64,000 bases of DNA from Nibricoccus aquaticus (GTDB lineage Bacteria; Verrucomicrobiota; Verrucomicrobiia; Opitutales; Opitutaceae), in assembly GCF_002310495.1 (NCBI RefSeq), contig NZ_CP023344.1:1178001-1242000 (forward strand). The letters run 5' to 3'. Position 1 is the stretch's first letter. The number at the start of each line of letters is the position of its first letter. Below, one piece after another: positions 48,564-58,464 of the stretch. Position numbers and translations under genes: made by a program. Under the pieces are notes generated by a model. That model was given only the letters and a program-made list of their open reading frames with translations. It was not told the DNA's origin and did not search any database.

Positions 48564-50816
48564 ATGACCACGACCCATCGTTGGAAATTTTTCCGCAGCG
48601 GCGGACTCGACCAGGTTCTCCTCCAATCCGGAGCCGACCTTCTCAACCTCGAACACCTCGACCAAAAGCTCTGGGTCGCCCTCAGCTGCCCCGTCAAAGG
48701 CCTCGAACTCGACGAAAAAACCCTCTCTCTCATCGACCTCGATGGCGACGGCCGCATCCGCGTTCCCGAGGTCATCTCCGCCATCAAGTGGACCGCCCTC
48801 CACCTCAAGAACCTCGACGACGTCCTCGCCCCCCAGTCCGCCCTCCCGCTCGATCTGATCAACGACCAGACGCCCGAGGGGAAATCCGTCCTCGCCTCCG
48901 CCAAACAAGTTCTCGCCAACCTCGGCAAAGCCGGCGCCACCTCGATCTCCGTCGCCGACACGACTGACACGAAGAAAATCTTCTCCGAAACCACTTTCAA
49001 CGGCGACGGCATCATCCCCGCCGAAGCCGCCAGCACGCCCGAGCTCAAACAGCTCATCGGCGACATCATCGCCTCCTATGGCGCCGACACCGACCGCAGC
49101 GGTAAACCCGGCATCACCCAGGCCAAGCTCGATCAGTTCTACACCGAAATCGCCGCGTACGCCGACTGGGCCGGCAAAGGCTCCGCCAAAGAAATCCTCA
49201 GTGCCGGCGAAGTCGCCACCACCGCGTACGACACCATCAAAACCGTCCGCGCCAAGATCGACGATTTCTTCGCCCGCTGCCGCCTCGCCGCGTTCGATTC
49301 CCGCGCCCTCGCCGCCCTCAACCGCCAGGAAAGCGAGTACCTCGCCATCGCCGCCAAGGATCTGAAAATCACCAACGAAGAAGTCTCCGGCTTCCCCCTC
49401 TCCCGCGTCGAACCCAACAAAGCCCTCCCCCTCACCGAGGGCGTGAACCCCGCCTGGGCCGGCGCGCTCGCCGTTCTCCAAAAAGCCGTCGTCGCCCCGC
49501 TCTTCGGCGCCAACAAAACCAGCCTCACCGCCGACGAGTGGACCATCCTCACCGGCAAACTCGCCCCCTACGAAACCTGGCTCGCCTCCAAGCCCGCCAC
49601 GCCCGTCGAGAAACTCGGCCTCCCGCGTATCCAGGCAATCCATGCAGCCAAAGAAAAACCGCTGCTCGATGCGCTCATCGCCGAAGACAAGGCCCTCGAA
49701 CCCCAGGCCCTAGCCATCACCGCCGTCGATCGCCTCGCCCGCTACTACCGCGACCTTCGCACACTCCTGCACAACTTCGTCAACTTCTCCGACTTCTACG
49801 ACCCGCGCTATCCCGCCACCTTCCAGATCGGCACGCTCTACGTGGACAGCCGCAGCTGCGATCTCTGTATCCGCGTCGACGATCCCGCGGCCCATGCCGG
49901 CCTCGCCTCGCTCAGCAAAGTCTACATCGCCTACTGCGATCTCAAACGCCCCGGCGGCGAGACGATGAAGATCGCCGCCTGCGTCACCCAGGGCGACTCC
50001 GACTACCTGATGGTCGGCCGCAACGGTCTCTTCTACGACCGCAAGGGCCGCGACTGGGACGCGCACATCACCAAGATCATCGATAACCCGATCAGCATCC
50101 GTCAGGCATTCCTCTCTCCGTACAAAAAGTTCATCCGCATGATCGAGGAGCAGGTGGCCAAACGCGCCGCCGCCGCCGATTCCGCAGCCGACGCCAAGCT
50201 CGCAGCAGCAGCCGCCGCGACCGCCAACGCCGACAAAAACGCCCCGGCTGCTCCCGCCGCCGCACCCGTCCCCGCCAAGAAGATCGATGTCGGCACCGTC
50301 GCCGCTCTCGGCGTCGCCTTCGGTGCGATCATGGGCGCCATCGGCGCGATCGCGACCGGTCTCGCCGGTCTCGCCATCTGGCAGCTCCCACTCGTGTTCA
50401 TCGGCCTGATTCTGGTCATCTCCGGCCCCTCGATGATCATCGCCTGGCTCAAACTCCGCCAGCGCACCCTCGGCCCGATCCTCGACGCCAACGGCTGGGC
50501 CGTGAACGGCCGCGTCAAAGTCAACGTCCCCCTCGGCACAGAACTCACCGCCCGCGCCGTCATTCCCGAAGGCTCGACCCGCTCGCTCGAAGATCCCTTC
50601 GAAGACAAAGCCGCCAAACGCCGCAAGCGCCTCACCATCCTCACGCTCCTCCTGCTCGTCACCGTCTGGCTCGGCTACAACCTCTGGGCCGCCCCCCATT
50701 ACGGACTCGAAAAACGCCTTTGGCCCTTCGAGAAAAAAGCCGTGCCCGTCGTTCCGGTCGTCGCCCCCGAAGCCGCCGTCGCGAGCGCCGCACCTGCGCC
50801 CGTCCCGGCGAAATAA
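48564..50816 (+). CDS. Unrecognised membrane protein with EF-hand loops
   Basis: About 750 residues from MTTTHRWKFFRSGGLDQVLLQSG; the open frame before it is unlike protein. Residues 58-69 are a perfect EF-hand loop (D58, D60, D62, I65, E69). A second, degenerate loop is at about 144-155 (TFNGDGIIPAEA) and a third at about 175-184 (DTDRSGKPGI). The middle 400 residues are soluble and helical, with LHNFVNFSDFYDPRYPATFQIGTLYVDSRSCDLCIRV and YLMVGRNGLFYDRKGRDWDAHITKIIDNPISIRQAF. After an Ala-rich linker come two or three membrane segments (about 575-640 and 690-708) and a Pro/Ala-rich tail. No signal peptide. The function is unknown; it may sense calcium at the inner face. Confidence 0.8.
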   Translation: MTTTHRWKFFRSGGLDQVLLQSGADLLNLEHLDQKLWVALSCPVKGLELDEKTLSLIDLDGDGRIRVPEVISAIKWTALHLKNLDDVLAPQSALPLDLINDQTPEGKSVLASAKQVLANLGKAGATSISVADTTDTKKIFSETTFNGDGIIPAEAASTPELKQLIGDIIASYGADTDRSGKPGITQAKLDQFYTEIAAYADWAGKGSAKEILSAGEVATTAYDTIKTVRAKIDDFFARCRLAAFDSRALAALNRQESEYLAIAAKDLKITNEEVSGFPLSRVEPNKALPLTEGVNPAWAGALAVLQKAVVAPLFGANKTSLTADEWTILTGKLAPYETWLASKPATPVEKLGLPRIQAIHAAKEKPLLDALIAEDKALEPQALAITAVDRLARYYRDLRTLLHNFVNFSDFYDPRYPATFQIGTLYVDSRSCDLCIRVDDPAAHAGLASLSKVYIAYCDLKRPGGETMKIAACVTQGDSDYLMVGRNGLFYDRKGRDWDAHITKIIDNPISIRQAFLSPYKKFIRMIEEQVAKRAAAADSAADAKLAAAAAATANADKNAPAAPAAAPVPAKKIDVGTVAALGVAFGAIMGAIGAIATGLAGLAIWQLPLVFIGLILVISGPSMIIAWLKLRQRTLGPILDANGWAVNGRVKVNVPLGTELTARAVIPEGSTRSLEDPFEDKAAKRRKRLTILTLLLLVTVWLGYNLWAAPHYGLEKRLWPFEKKAVPVVPVVAPEAAVASAAPAPVPAK

Positions 50817-50844
50817 GCCAGCTGAGGAGCCGATCCTCCCTCCC

Positions 50845-50874
50845 AAAACCGCGCCCACCCCGGCGCGGTTTTTT
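50845..50874 (+). terminator. Intrinsic terminator of the EF-hand gene
   Basis: AAAACCGCGCC (50845-50855) pairs with GGCGCGGTTTT (50862-50872), followed by further Ts. Confidence 0.85.
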
Positions 50875-50958
50875 ATTCATCCCATCATCTGACGAGCCGA
50901 CAACCTGCGCTCTAGGACCGCCGCGGTAAACACGGTCCCATCGTTCATCTTCTTCACG

Positions 50959-53900
50959 ATGCTCCCCCTGCGCTTCTCCCTCGCGCTCCTCGCCGCCCTT
51001 CTCGTCACCGTCGCCCGCGCCGACACCTCGCCCGCCGCCAGCGATCCCCTCGCCGCCGCGTTCGCGACTCCCCCCGTATCCGCGAAGCCAACACTCTGGT
51101 GGTTCTGGGGCGAAACCGTCACCACCGACCACGGCATCACCCAGGACCTCGAAGCCATGAAGCGCGCTGGCTTCGGAGGCGTCGTTATCTACGAACAAGT
51201 TTTCACCGACCGCCCCGACGCCCTCAAAAGCCTCTCCCCCGAATGGCTCGCCCGCTTCCGCTTCGCCGCCGCCGAATGCGCCCGTCTCGGCCTCACCCTC
51301 GAAACCAACATCAGCAGCGGCTTCGTCGCCGGCGGGCCATGGATCACCCCCGCCCTCGCCATGCAACGCATGGTCGCCAGCGAACTCGTCATCGACGGCG
51401 GCCGCCCCGTCTCTCTCCCGCTTCCCCAGCCGCCCACCCGCCTCGATTACTACCGCGATGTCGCCGTCCTCGCCTACCCCGCACCCTCCGGCGCCGACGC
51501 TCTGCCCGAGCCCGTCCGCACCAGCACGCCCGCCGACATCGACCTGCCCGCCCTCTTCAGCCCCGACGCCCAACGTATCCGCATTCCCGTTTCAGCCGGC
51601 GACCAGCGCGTCCTCATCACTCTCGACTACGGCCGCCCCGTCACCACCCGCAGCCTCACCTACGCGCAACGCACCAACGCCAAGGCCCTCATCATCGCCA
51701 CGCAAATGCCCTCCTCCTGGGCCGCCGATTTCTACGGCGAAAACATGCGCCTCAACCCGCCCCTCGGCTGGCTCGAAGTCAGCGACGACGGCCAATCCTG
51801 GCAGCGCGTCGTCCAGCTCCCCGCCCTCGGCTACCAGCACGACACCTGGACCTCGCAAACCGTCACCTTCCCCGCCGCCACCGGCCGCCACTTCCGCCTC
51901 AACTTCGAAAACTGGGGCCGCAACTTACGCTCCAACGACACCGACCTCGTCATCGGCGCCATCGAGCTCCGCGGCGAAGCCCGCATCGATCAATGGGAAC
52001 GCAAAACCGGCAACGTCGTCGACTTCTCCAACCCCGACCGCACACCCGCCTACACCGGCGACGAGATCATCGACCCCGCCCGCATCCTCGACATCACCTC
52101 GCACCTCACCGCCGACGGCCTCCTCACGTGGGACGCCCCTCCCGGCCGCTGGACCATCCTCCGCCTCGGCCACACGCCCACCGGCGCCAAAACCAAACAC
52201 GGCCGCCCCGAAAACATGGGCCTCGAATGCGACAAACTCAGCGCCGCCGCCGTCCGCGTGCAGTGGGAAAACTATGTCGGCGTCCTCCTCCGCGAAGTGA
52301 AAAAAGTCCCCGGCGCCAAACTCTCCGGCATCGGCATCGATAGCAACGAACACGGCTCGCAAAACTGGACGCCCGACTTCCTCGCCCGATTCATCCGCCG
52401 CCGCGGCTACGACCTCCGCGCCTTTCTCCCCGTGATGATGGGCCGAGTCGTCGGCAGCCGCGAGCAATCCGACGAAATCCTCCACGACGTCCGCCGCACC
52501 ATCGCCGACCTCATGAGCGACGAGTACTTCGGTACCTTCCAAAAACTCTGCCATGCCGAAGGCATGACCTCCACCGCTCAAGCGCCCGGCATCGCGACGT
52601 GTCTGCCGAGCGACAACATCCAGGCCAAAGGCCGCACCGATATTCCTATGGGCGAATTTTGGATGACCCAAACCGAGGGCACCATCGACTGCAAAGAAGC
52701 CGCCTCCGCCGCGCACGTCTACGGCCTCCCCATCGCCGCCGCCGAAGCCTTCACCGGCAGCAAAGCCGACGCGCATCCCGCCATGATGAAACCCTTCGCC
52801 GACGCCGCCCTCGCGCTCGGCATCAACAAATTCGTCGTCCTCGCCTCCGTCCATCAACCCTGGGACGACCGCAAACCCGGCGTAACCGAAGACCGCTTCT
52901 ACCTCCCCTACCAGCGCCACAACACGTGGTGGGAAGACAGCACACCCTTCTGGGACACGCTCTCCCGCTCTTCGCACATGCTCCGTCAGGGCCTCCCAGT
53001 CGCCGACCTCCTCTATCATCTGGGCAACGACACGCCGCTCAAGATCGCCACCCACCGCATGCGCCCCGCGCCTCCCGCCGGGTACGATTACGATGTCTGC
53101 GGCGACGAAGTGCTCCTCACGCGCACCCGCGTCGAAAACGGCCGCATCGTCCTCCCCGACGGCATGAGTTACCGGATACTCGTCCTCGCCGGCGGCCGTC
53201 ACCTCTCGCTCGCCGCCGCCCGCCACCTGCAAAAACTCGTCACCGACGGCGCCACCGTCCTCGGCCCGCTAAAACCCGAAGGCTCTGCCAGCTTCTCCGA
53301 CGGCCCCGCAGGCGACGCCGAAGTCCGCCGCATCGCCGACCAACTCTGGGGCCCCGGCCCGCTCACCGCCCGCGGCGAAAAAACCACCGGCCTCGGTCGC
53401 ATCCTCTGGGGTCACACCCCCGCCGAAGCGCTCTCCGCCTGCAACCTCGCCCCCGATTTCTCCCCGACCGAAAATCTCTCTTCAGCGAAACTCCTCTTCA
53501 CCCACCGCCGCACGCCCGACCGCGACATCTACTTCGTCGCCAACCACGGCACCACCGGCGTCAACGGCCACGCCCGCTTCCGCGTCACCGGCCGCATCCC
53601 CGAACGCTGGAATCCAGAAACCGGCGACATCGCCACGATCGACGGCTGGAGCGAAACCGACGGCACCACCACCGTCCCCCTCATCCTCGAACCCCACGCC
53701 TCCACCTTCATCATCTTCCGCGCACCCACCGCACCGAGCGCCGCCCAAAAACCACCCGTCCCTCCCGCTCTCGTCCAAGACACGCCCCTCCACGCCTCCA
53801 TCGCCGGCCCATGGTCTGTCCACTTCACCCCCGGCTGGGGTGCCCCGGAAAAAATCGAGCTCCCTCAACTCTCCTCCTGGACCGACCACACCGACCCCGG

Positions 53901-54270
53901 CGTCCGCCACTACTCCGGCTCCGCGACCTACACCTGCACCTTCGATCTCCCCGCGCTCCCGCCCACCGGCCGCGTCCTTCTCGACCTCGGCAACGTCGCC
54001 GTCATCGCCAGCATCAAACTCAACAACCACGACCTCGGCATCGCGTGGAAATCGCCCTACGCGCTCGACGCCACCGCCGCCCTCCGCCCCGGCCGCAACA
54101 CTCTCGAAGTCCGCGTCGCCAACCTCTGGGTCAACCGCCTCATCGCCGACAGCGCCCTCCCGGAATCCGAACGCAAAACCTGGGTCACCTGGAACCCCTA
54201 CAAAAACGCCGACCCGCTCCTCCCCTCCGGCCTCCTCGGCCCCGTCACCCTGCGTCACCTTACACGATAG
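50959..54270 (+). CDS. GH106-type alpha-L-rhamnosidase
   Basis: 1103 residues with a signal peptide (LPLRFSLALLAALLVTVARA). The N-terminal barrel begins TLWWFWGETVTTDHGITQDLEAMKRAGFGGVVIYEQVF, and later has LSGIGIDSNEHGSQNWTPDFLARFIRRRGYDLRAFLPVMMG, MGEFWMTQTEGTIDCKEAASAAHVYGLPIAAAEAFTGSK and NKFVVLASVHQPWDDRKPG. These are typical of GH106 and its large relatives. The last 130 residues form a galactose-binding-like beta-sandwich. It releases terminal L-rhamnose, probably from rhamnogalacturonan. Standing alone between a terminator and an M16 peptidase gene, it is outside the main arms. Confidence 0.85.
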   Translation: MLPLRFSLALLAALLVTVARADTSPAASDPLAAAFATPPVSAKPTLWWFWGETVTTDHGITQDLEAMKRAGFGGVVIYEQVFTDRPDALKSLSPEWLARFRFAAAECARLGLTLETNISSGFVAGGPWITPALAMQRMVASELVIDGGRPVSLPLPQPPTRLDYYRDVAVLAYPAPSGADALPEPVRTSTPADIDLPALFSPDAQRIRIPVSAGDQRVLITLDYGRPVTTRSLTYAQRTNAKALIIATQMPSSWAADFYGENMRLNPPLGWLEVSDDGQSWQRVVQLPALGYQHDTWTSQTVTFPAATGRHFRLNFENWGRNLRSNDTDLVIGAIELRGEARIDQWERKTGNVVDFSNPDRTPAYTGDEIIDPARILDITSHLTADGLLTWDAPPGRWTILRLGHTPTGAKTKHGRPENMGLECDKLSAAAVRVQWENYVGVLLREVKKVPGAKLSGIGIDSNEHGSQNWTPDFLARFIRRRGYDLRAFLPVMMGRVVGSREQSDEILHDVRRTIADLMSDEYFGTFQKLCHAEGMTSTAQAPGIATCLPSDNIQAKGRTDIPMGEFWMTQTEGTIDCKEAASAAHVYGLPIAAAEAFTGSKADAHPAMMKPFADAALALGINKFVVLASVHQPWDDRKPGVTEDRFYLPYQRHNTWWEDSTPFWDTLSRSSHMLRQGLPVADLLYHLGNDTPLKIATHRMRPAPPAGYDYDVCGDEVLLTRTRVENGRIVLPDGMSYRILVLAGGRHLSLAAARHLQKLVTDGATVLGPLKPEGSASFSDGPAGDAEVRRIADQLWGPGPLTARGEKTTGLGRILWGHTPAEALSACNLAPDFSPTENLSSAKLLFTHRRTPDRDIYFVANHGTTGVNGHARFRVTGRIPERWNPETGDIATIDGWSETDGTTTVPLILEPHASTFIIFRAPTAPSAAQKPPVPPALVQDTPLHASIAGPWSVHFTPGWGAPEKIELPQLSSWTDHTDPGVRHYSGSATYTCTFDLPALPPTGRVLLDLGNVAVIASIKLNNHDLGIAWKSPYALDATAALRPGRNTLEVRVANLWVNRLIADSALPESERKTWVTWNPYKNADPLLPSGLLGPVTLRHLTR

Positions 54271-54307
54271 TCAGGGAGTTCCCGCCGTCATCATTCACTA
54301 TCTTCCT

Positions 54308-54374
54308 CCGCCTTCGGCATTCGGCCTTAGACCTTCGGACTTCTCCGCCATTGGCCATTAGTCATTGGTCATTG
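54308..54374. repeat. Short tandem word repeats (CCTTCGG and CATTGGC/CATTAGT)
   Basis: A block of CCTTCGGCATTCGG-like words (54308-54343) is followed by four 7-bp units CCATTGG, CCATTAG, TCATTGG and TCATTG (54348-54374). They fill most of the gap between the GH106 and M16 genes. Confidence 0.75.
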
Positions 54375-54412
54375 CCGCGCGCGACCCGCGCGGCTCCACT
54401 CCGCCCCACTCG

Positions 54413-57253
54413 ATGATCCGGCTCAGCGGCGTTCTCCTCCTCACACTTTTCTCTCTCTGCGCACTCGCGCCCGTCAGCAACGCCGCTCCGTGGGCCGAGC
54501 TCCGCACCGATCTCCCCGCCGACCCCGCCCTCATCCAAGGCACGCTACCCAACGGCCTGCGCTACGTCATCCGCCGCAACGCCGAACCCCGCGACCGCGT
54601 CACCCTCCGCCTCGTTGTCGCCGCCGGCGCTCTTCACGAACGCGACGACGAACGCGGCCTCGCTCACTTCGTCGAGCACATGATCTTCCGAGGCACCCGC
54701 TCGCATCCCGGAGATTCCCTCGTCAACGCCCTCCAGCGCCTCGGCGTCGGCTTCGGCCCCGACAACACCGCCTTCACTCACTACGACCACACCATCTACC
54801 ACCTGGAACTGCCCGACACCACCGCCGCCACCCTCAAGCAAGGCCTGTCCACGTTCTACGAATACGCCGCCGAGGCCACCTTCGACCCCGCCCTCATCGA
54901 ACGCGAACGCGGCATCATCTTCAGTGAAAAAGCCACCCGCGACACCCCCGGCTATCGCCGCAACGTCGCCGGCCTCGCCTTCCTCTGGCCCGACTCGCTT
55001 CAAGCCCGCCGCCCCGTCATCGGCGTCGAGGAAACCCTCCGCTCCGTCACCCGCGAACACTTCGTCGCTTTCTACGACGCCTGGTACCGCCCCGACCGCA
55101 CCGCCGTCGTCATCGTCGGCGACATCGACCCCGACACCGCGCGCAAACTCATCGAGGAAACCTTCGCCAACTTTACCGCCCGCGCCCCCGCCCGCGACGA
55201 CCCCGTCAACATCATCCCCGCCACCGCCACCTCGCCCGACATCAAGATCAACCTCGATTCCGCCTACGTCGGCATCGGCCTCGCCTTCCAGCACCCGCGC
55301 TCCAGTCCCGACGAACCCGATACACGCGAACACCGCACAGCCCGCCTCCACCGCTCGCTCGCCTTCGCCATGCAGCAGCAACGCCTCAACCGCATCGCTG
55401 CCGAGCTTGGCGACGCCCTCGTCGCCCCCTCCGCCTCCGTCGATGATTTCATCCCCGGCTGGGAAGTCGCCTCCTTCAGTGCCGCCGGCCGCATCGATCA
55501 CTGGCGCGAACTCGCCGCCGCCCTCGAACAAGAACACCGCCGCGCCATCCTCCACGGCTTCACCCCCGCCGAGCTCGACCTCGCCCGCCGCAGCTTCACC
55601 GAACTCCTCGAAACCAACATCCGCAGTTTCCCTACGCGCCGCTCCGAACACCACGCCGCCGAGATCGTAGATCTCCTGCTCAATGGCGACGCGATCACCA
55701 CCCCCGAAGCCATCCGCGACGACCTCGCCGCTCCCCTCGCCGCCGCGACTCTGCAAGCGTGCAACCGCGCCTTCCGCAGCACCTGGGAACGCTCCGCCCT
55801 CCACGTCTTCATCAGCGCCAACCCCGCCTTCAAAGAAGACGTCCGCTCCATCGCCCAGGTCCTCAACGAAAGCCGCCAGACTCCCGTCACCGCCCGCACC
55901 ACCGCCGCTGCGGCACCATTCGCCTACACCGATTTCGGCCCGCCGGGGAAACTCGTACACGAGGAAACCGCCGCCGGTCTCGACGTGCGCCTCTCCCGCT
56001 TCGCCAATGGCGTCTGCCTCAATTTCAAACAGACCGACTTCGAGGCCGACACCGTCAACATCTTCGTCCGCATCCGCGGCGGCCGCCTCACCACGCCCTC
56101 CGCCCTGCCCGGTCTGGATTTGCTCGCTGGATACGCCTTCACCGATGGCGGCCTCGGCAAACACAGCGCCGCCGAGATCGGCGACCTACTCACCGGTCAC
56201 AACGTCGGTCTCAGCTTCCACCTCGAACCCGACGCCTTCGTCTTCACCGGCCGCAGCTCCCGCCGCGATCTTCCGCTCTGCCTCCAGCTCATCGCCGCCT
56301 ACATCACCGACGCCGGCTACCGCCCCGAAGCCCTCCGCGATGCGCACGCCTCCTACGGCTCGCTCCTCTCCTCGCTCGAAGCCTCCGCCGGCGGCCCCAT
56401 CCGCCGCTACGCCGAACGACAGCTCTTCCACGACGACGCCCGCTTCGGCATCCCCGGCGAACAACACTTCTACAACCGCACGCTCCCTGAACTCGAAGCC
56501 TGGCTCCGCCCCGCACTCGCCGAAGCGCCCCTCGAGATGAGCATCGTCGGTGACACCACCTGGGACGCCGCCTCTGCCGCTGTTTCCCAAACTCTCGGTG
56601 CCTTGCCCGCCCGCGCCGAAACCGCAAAACCTCCGCGCCTAAAAACTCCTCGCTTCGCCGACCCCGCCCGCCAGCCCGTACTCTACATCGCCCCCGCCCG
56701 CCTCAAACAATCCGCCATCGCCTGGTATTTCCCCGCCCCCGACGCCAGCGACTACCGCACCGAACGCCGCTGCTTCCTCCTCGCCTCCATCCTCGAAGAA
56801 CGCGTCCGCCACCGCCTCCGCGAAGAACTTGGCTCCGCCTACGCGCCCAACGCCGCCTTCATCTCCTACGATGCTCTCCCCAAATGCAGCTACTTCGTCG
56901 TGTACGCCGAAGTGGACACCGACCGCGCCCCCGAAGCCGCCGCCGCCCTCCGCAAAGAATTCGATGCCCTCCGCGACAAAGGCATCACCGACGACGAATT
57001 CCTCCGCGTGAAAACGCCCTTCCTCCGCGAGCGCACCGACCACCTCCGCAGCAACGGCTACTGGGGCCACACCGTCCTGCTCGACGCCCAAGAACGCCCC
57101 TACCGCCTCGAAGCCGCGCTCAACCGCCACACCGACACCTCCGCCATCACCCGCGCCGAAGTCCAGTCACTGCTCGGCAAATACATCAGCCGCAAGAAAG
57201 GCTCCCTCTTCATCGCCGAGCCCGGCCGCCTCCGCAAATGGGACGGCAAGTGA
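54413..57253 (+). CDS. M16 family metallopeptidase (two-domain)
   Basis: 946 residues from MIRLSGVLLLTLFSLCALAPVSNA (signal peptide). The inverted zinc motif is HFVEHM with H85, E88 and H89, and the distal Glu lies in the ERERGIIFSEKATRD region. Two tandem M16 halves follow: residues 40-470 with DAWYRPDRTAVVIVGDIDPDTARKLI, and 540-940, the inactive half, with RLSRFANGVCLNFKQTDFEADTVNIFVRIRGG and YAPNAAFISYDALPKCSYFVVYAEVD. Such large exported M16 peptidases degrade peptides in the periplasm. It ends next to two REP-like elements. Confidence 0.93.
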   Translation: MIRLSGVLLLTLFSLCALAPVSNAAPWAELRTDLPADPALIQGTLPNGLRYVIRRNAEPRDRVTLRLVVAAGALHERDDERGLAHFVEHMIFRGTRSHPGDSLVNALQRLGVGFGPDNTAFTHYDHTIYHLELPDTTAATLKQGLSTFYEYAAEATFDPALIERERGIIFSEKATRDTPGYRRNVAGLAFLWPDSLQARRPVIGVEETLRSVTREHFVAFYDAWYRPDRTAVVIVGDIDPDTARKLIEETFANFTARAPARDDPVNIIPATATSPDIKINLDSAYVGIGLAFQHPRSSPDEPDTREHRTARLHRSLAFAMQQQRLNRIAAELGDALVAPSASVDDFIPGWEVASFSAAGRIDHWRELAAALEQEHRRAILHGFTPAELDLARRSFTELLETNIRSFPTRRSEHHAAEIVDLLLNGDAITTPEAIRDDLAAPLAAATLQACNRAFRSTWERSALHVFISANPAFKEDVRSIAQVLNESRQTPVTARTTAAAAPFAYTDFGPPGKLVHEETAAGLDVRLSRFANGVCLNFKQTDFEADTVNIFVRIRGGRLTTPSALPGLDLLAGYAFTDGGLGKHSAAEIGDLLTGHNVGLSFHLEPDAFVFTGRSSRRDLPLCLQLIAAYITDAGYRPEALRDAHASYGSLLSSLEASAGGPIRRYAERQLFHDDARFGIPGEQHFYNRTLPELEAWLRPALAEAPLEMSIVGDTTWDAASAAVSQTLGALPARAETAKPPRLKTPRFADPARQPVLYIAPARLKQSAIAWYFPAPDASDYRTERRCFLLASILEERVRHRLREELGSAYAPNAAFISYDALPKCSYFVVYAEVDTDRAPEAAAALRKEFDALRDKGITDDEFLRVKTPFLRERTDHLRSNGYWGHTVLLDAQERPYRLEAALNRHTDTSAITRAEVQSLLGKYISRKKGSLFIAEPGRLRKWDGK

Positions 57254-57259
57254 TCCACC

Positions 57260-57284
57260 GTAGGGCTCGCGCTCGCGCGATGCC
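57260..57284 (+). repeat. GTAG-headed hairpin element (REP-like)
   Basis: GTAGGGCT followed by CGCGC-TC-GCGCG and GATGCC, seven bases after the M16 stop. Confidence 0.65.
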
Positions 57285-57301
57285 GCCGACGCTCTGACCC
57301 C

Positions 57302-57328
57302 GTAGGCCAGCGAGCTCGCTTGCGCTCC
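57302..57328 (+). repeat. GTAG-headed hairpin element (REP-like)
   Basis: GTAGGCC followed by the palindrome AGCGAGCTCGCT and TGCGCTCC. Close sister of the element at 58359. Confidence 0.7.
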
Positions 57329-57350
57329 TATCACCCGCCCTGCGCCCCGC

Positions 57351-58301
57351 TCACTTCGCCGAGCGAAAGCTCACCTTCCAGTTCAGCACCTGCGTCAGCC
57401 CCAGCAGCCCGATCGTCGTCACGCCGATCACACCAAACCCCGTCCAGTCGTGAAACCGCCCCTCGATCGCCTGCGGCCCGTACTGATAAGCCCAGCCCGT
57501 GAGAAACAGGCTGCGCACTAGATTCATCACCAGAGCAAACGCGGTCGCCGCGACCAGTAGCGTTATCTTTTTCCACAACTGCTCGAAACACATCGCGCCT
57601 AAAAAAGACCCCGCGAACAAGCACCCCATCAGCGAGCGAATCCCCGAACACGCCTCCGCCACACCCACCTCGCCCGTCGGCAGCACCAGCACATGTCCCT
57701 GCTGCTCGATCGCCATCCCCAGCGATTCGAAAACGAAGAACACCACACTCGTGATCTTCCCGAGCAGGAAAAGACTGAGCGCATTCTCGATCAGCGAAAT
57801 CATCGGCGCCGACACCAGCCACACCAGCGCCGGAAACACGAACAGCCGCGCGACCGCCCAGCCGTCCGCGCCTTCCGAATACGCCGTCAACGTGATCAAC
57901 CCCAGCGCCATCCCCGCCGTCCCGAGCGACAACGCCAGCGACGCCGGATAAGACGCCCCCGCCGCCGCGAGCGTCAGCGAGCCAAATAAAAAAAACGCCG
58001 TACCGCCCAACACTGACAGCCACGCCCCAATTCGCATCAACATCCCCCGCCCCGAATCCTCAGGCACCCGCGACTTCGTTGCGGCGGCCACCACCTGCGG
58101 CCAGCGTTCATAAATCACATAGCCCGCAAAAAAAGGCACCAGCCATCCGAAGACATAATCGTCCTTCAGCAGCCACCAGTGCGAATGATTCCACGCCGTG
58201 AACGCCATGAACCCGATCGCCACCATCACCGCATACCCCAGTGACACACCCACCCCCGCGATGGTTTTTCTGGGAGCCAGAGCATTGGATTCCGTGCGCA
58301 T
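57351..58301 (-). CDS. Exosortase/archaeosortase family protein
   Basis: 316 residues with about eight membrane segments. The catalytic triad expected for exosortases is visible: C218 in VAEACSGIRSLMG, R263 in VMNLVRSLFLTGW, and H284 in GRFHDWTGFG. Exosortases cleave PEP-CTERM-type C-terminal signals and so process or anchor exported proteins. No PEP-CTERM protein and no exopolysaccharide genes are in the window. A GAGG precedes the ATG by seven bases. It converges on the M16 gene. Confidence 0.9.
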   Translation of the reverse strand: MRTESNALAPRKTIAGVGVSLGYAVMVAIGFMAFTAWNHSHWWLLKDDYVFGWLVPFFAGYVIYERWPQVVAAATKSRVPEDSGRGMLMRIGAWLSVLGGTAFFLFGSLTLAAAGASYPASLALSLGTAGMALGLITLTAYSEGADGWAVARLFVFPALVWLVSAPMISLIENALSLFLLGKITSVVFFVFESLGMAIEQQGHVLVLPTGEVGVAEACSGIRSLMGCLFAGSFLGAMCFEQLWKKITLLVAATAFALVMNLVRSLFLTGWAYQYGPQAIEGRFHDWTGFGVIGVTTIGLLGLTQVLNWKVSFRSAK

Positions 58302-58358
58302 GAGACGCCCTCACCCGATGCGAGGATACCAAAAGAATAAAGCCCAGACTTTCGCCCC

Positions 58359-58385
58359 GTAGGCCAGCGTGCTCGCACGCGCTCC
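58359..58385 (+). repeat. GTAG-headed hairpin element (REP-like)
   Basis: GTAGGCCA followed by GCGTGC-TC-GCACGC and GCTCC. Differs from the 57302 element mostly by paired changes within the stem. Confidence 0.75.
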
Positions 58386-58400
58386 GTCTCCCGTATCCCT

Positions 58401-58427
58401 GTAGGAGCGGCTTTACGCCGCGATGCC
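58401..58427 (+). repeat. GTAG-headed hairpin element (REP-like)
   Basis: GTAGGA followed by GCGGC-TTTAC-GCCGC and GATGCC, 42 bases after the previous element. Confidence 0.7.
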
Positions 58428-58464
58428 CTCACCCGCGCACATCGCGCTCCCCGCTCCTAATCCG

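Noticed and set aside
54308-54374. A small CRISPR array
   Set aside because: The period is 7 bases, without spacers and without cas genes.
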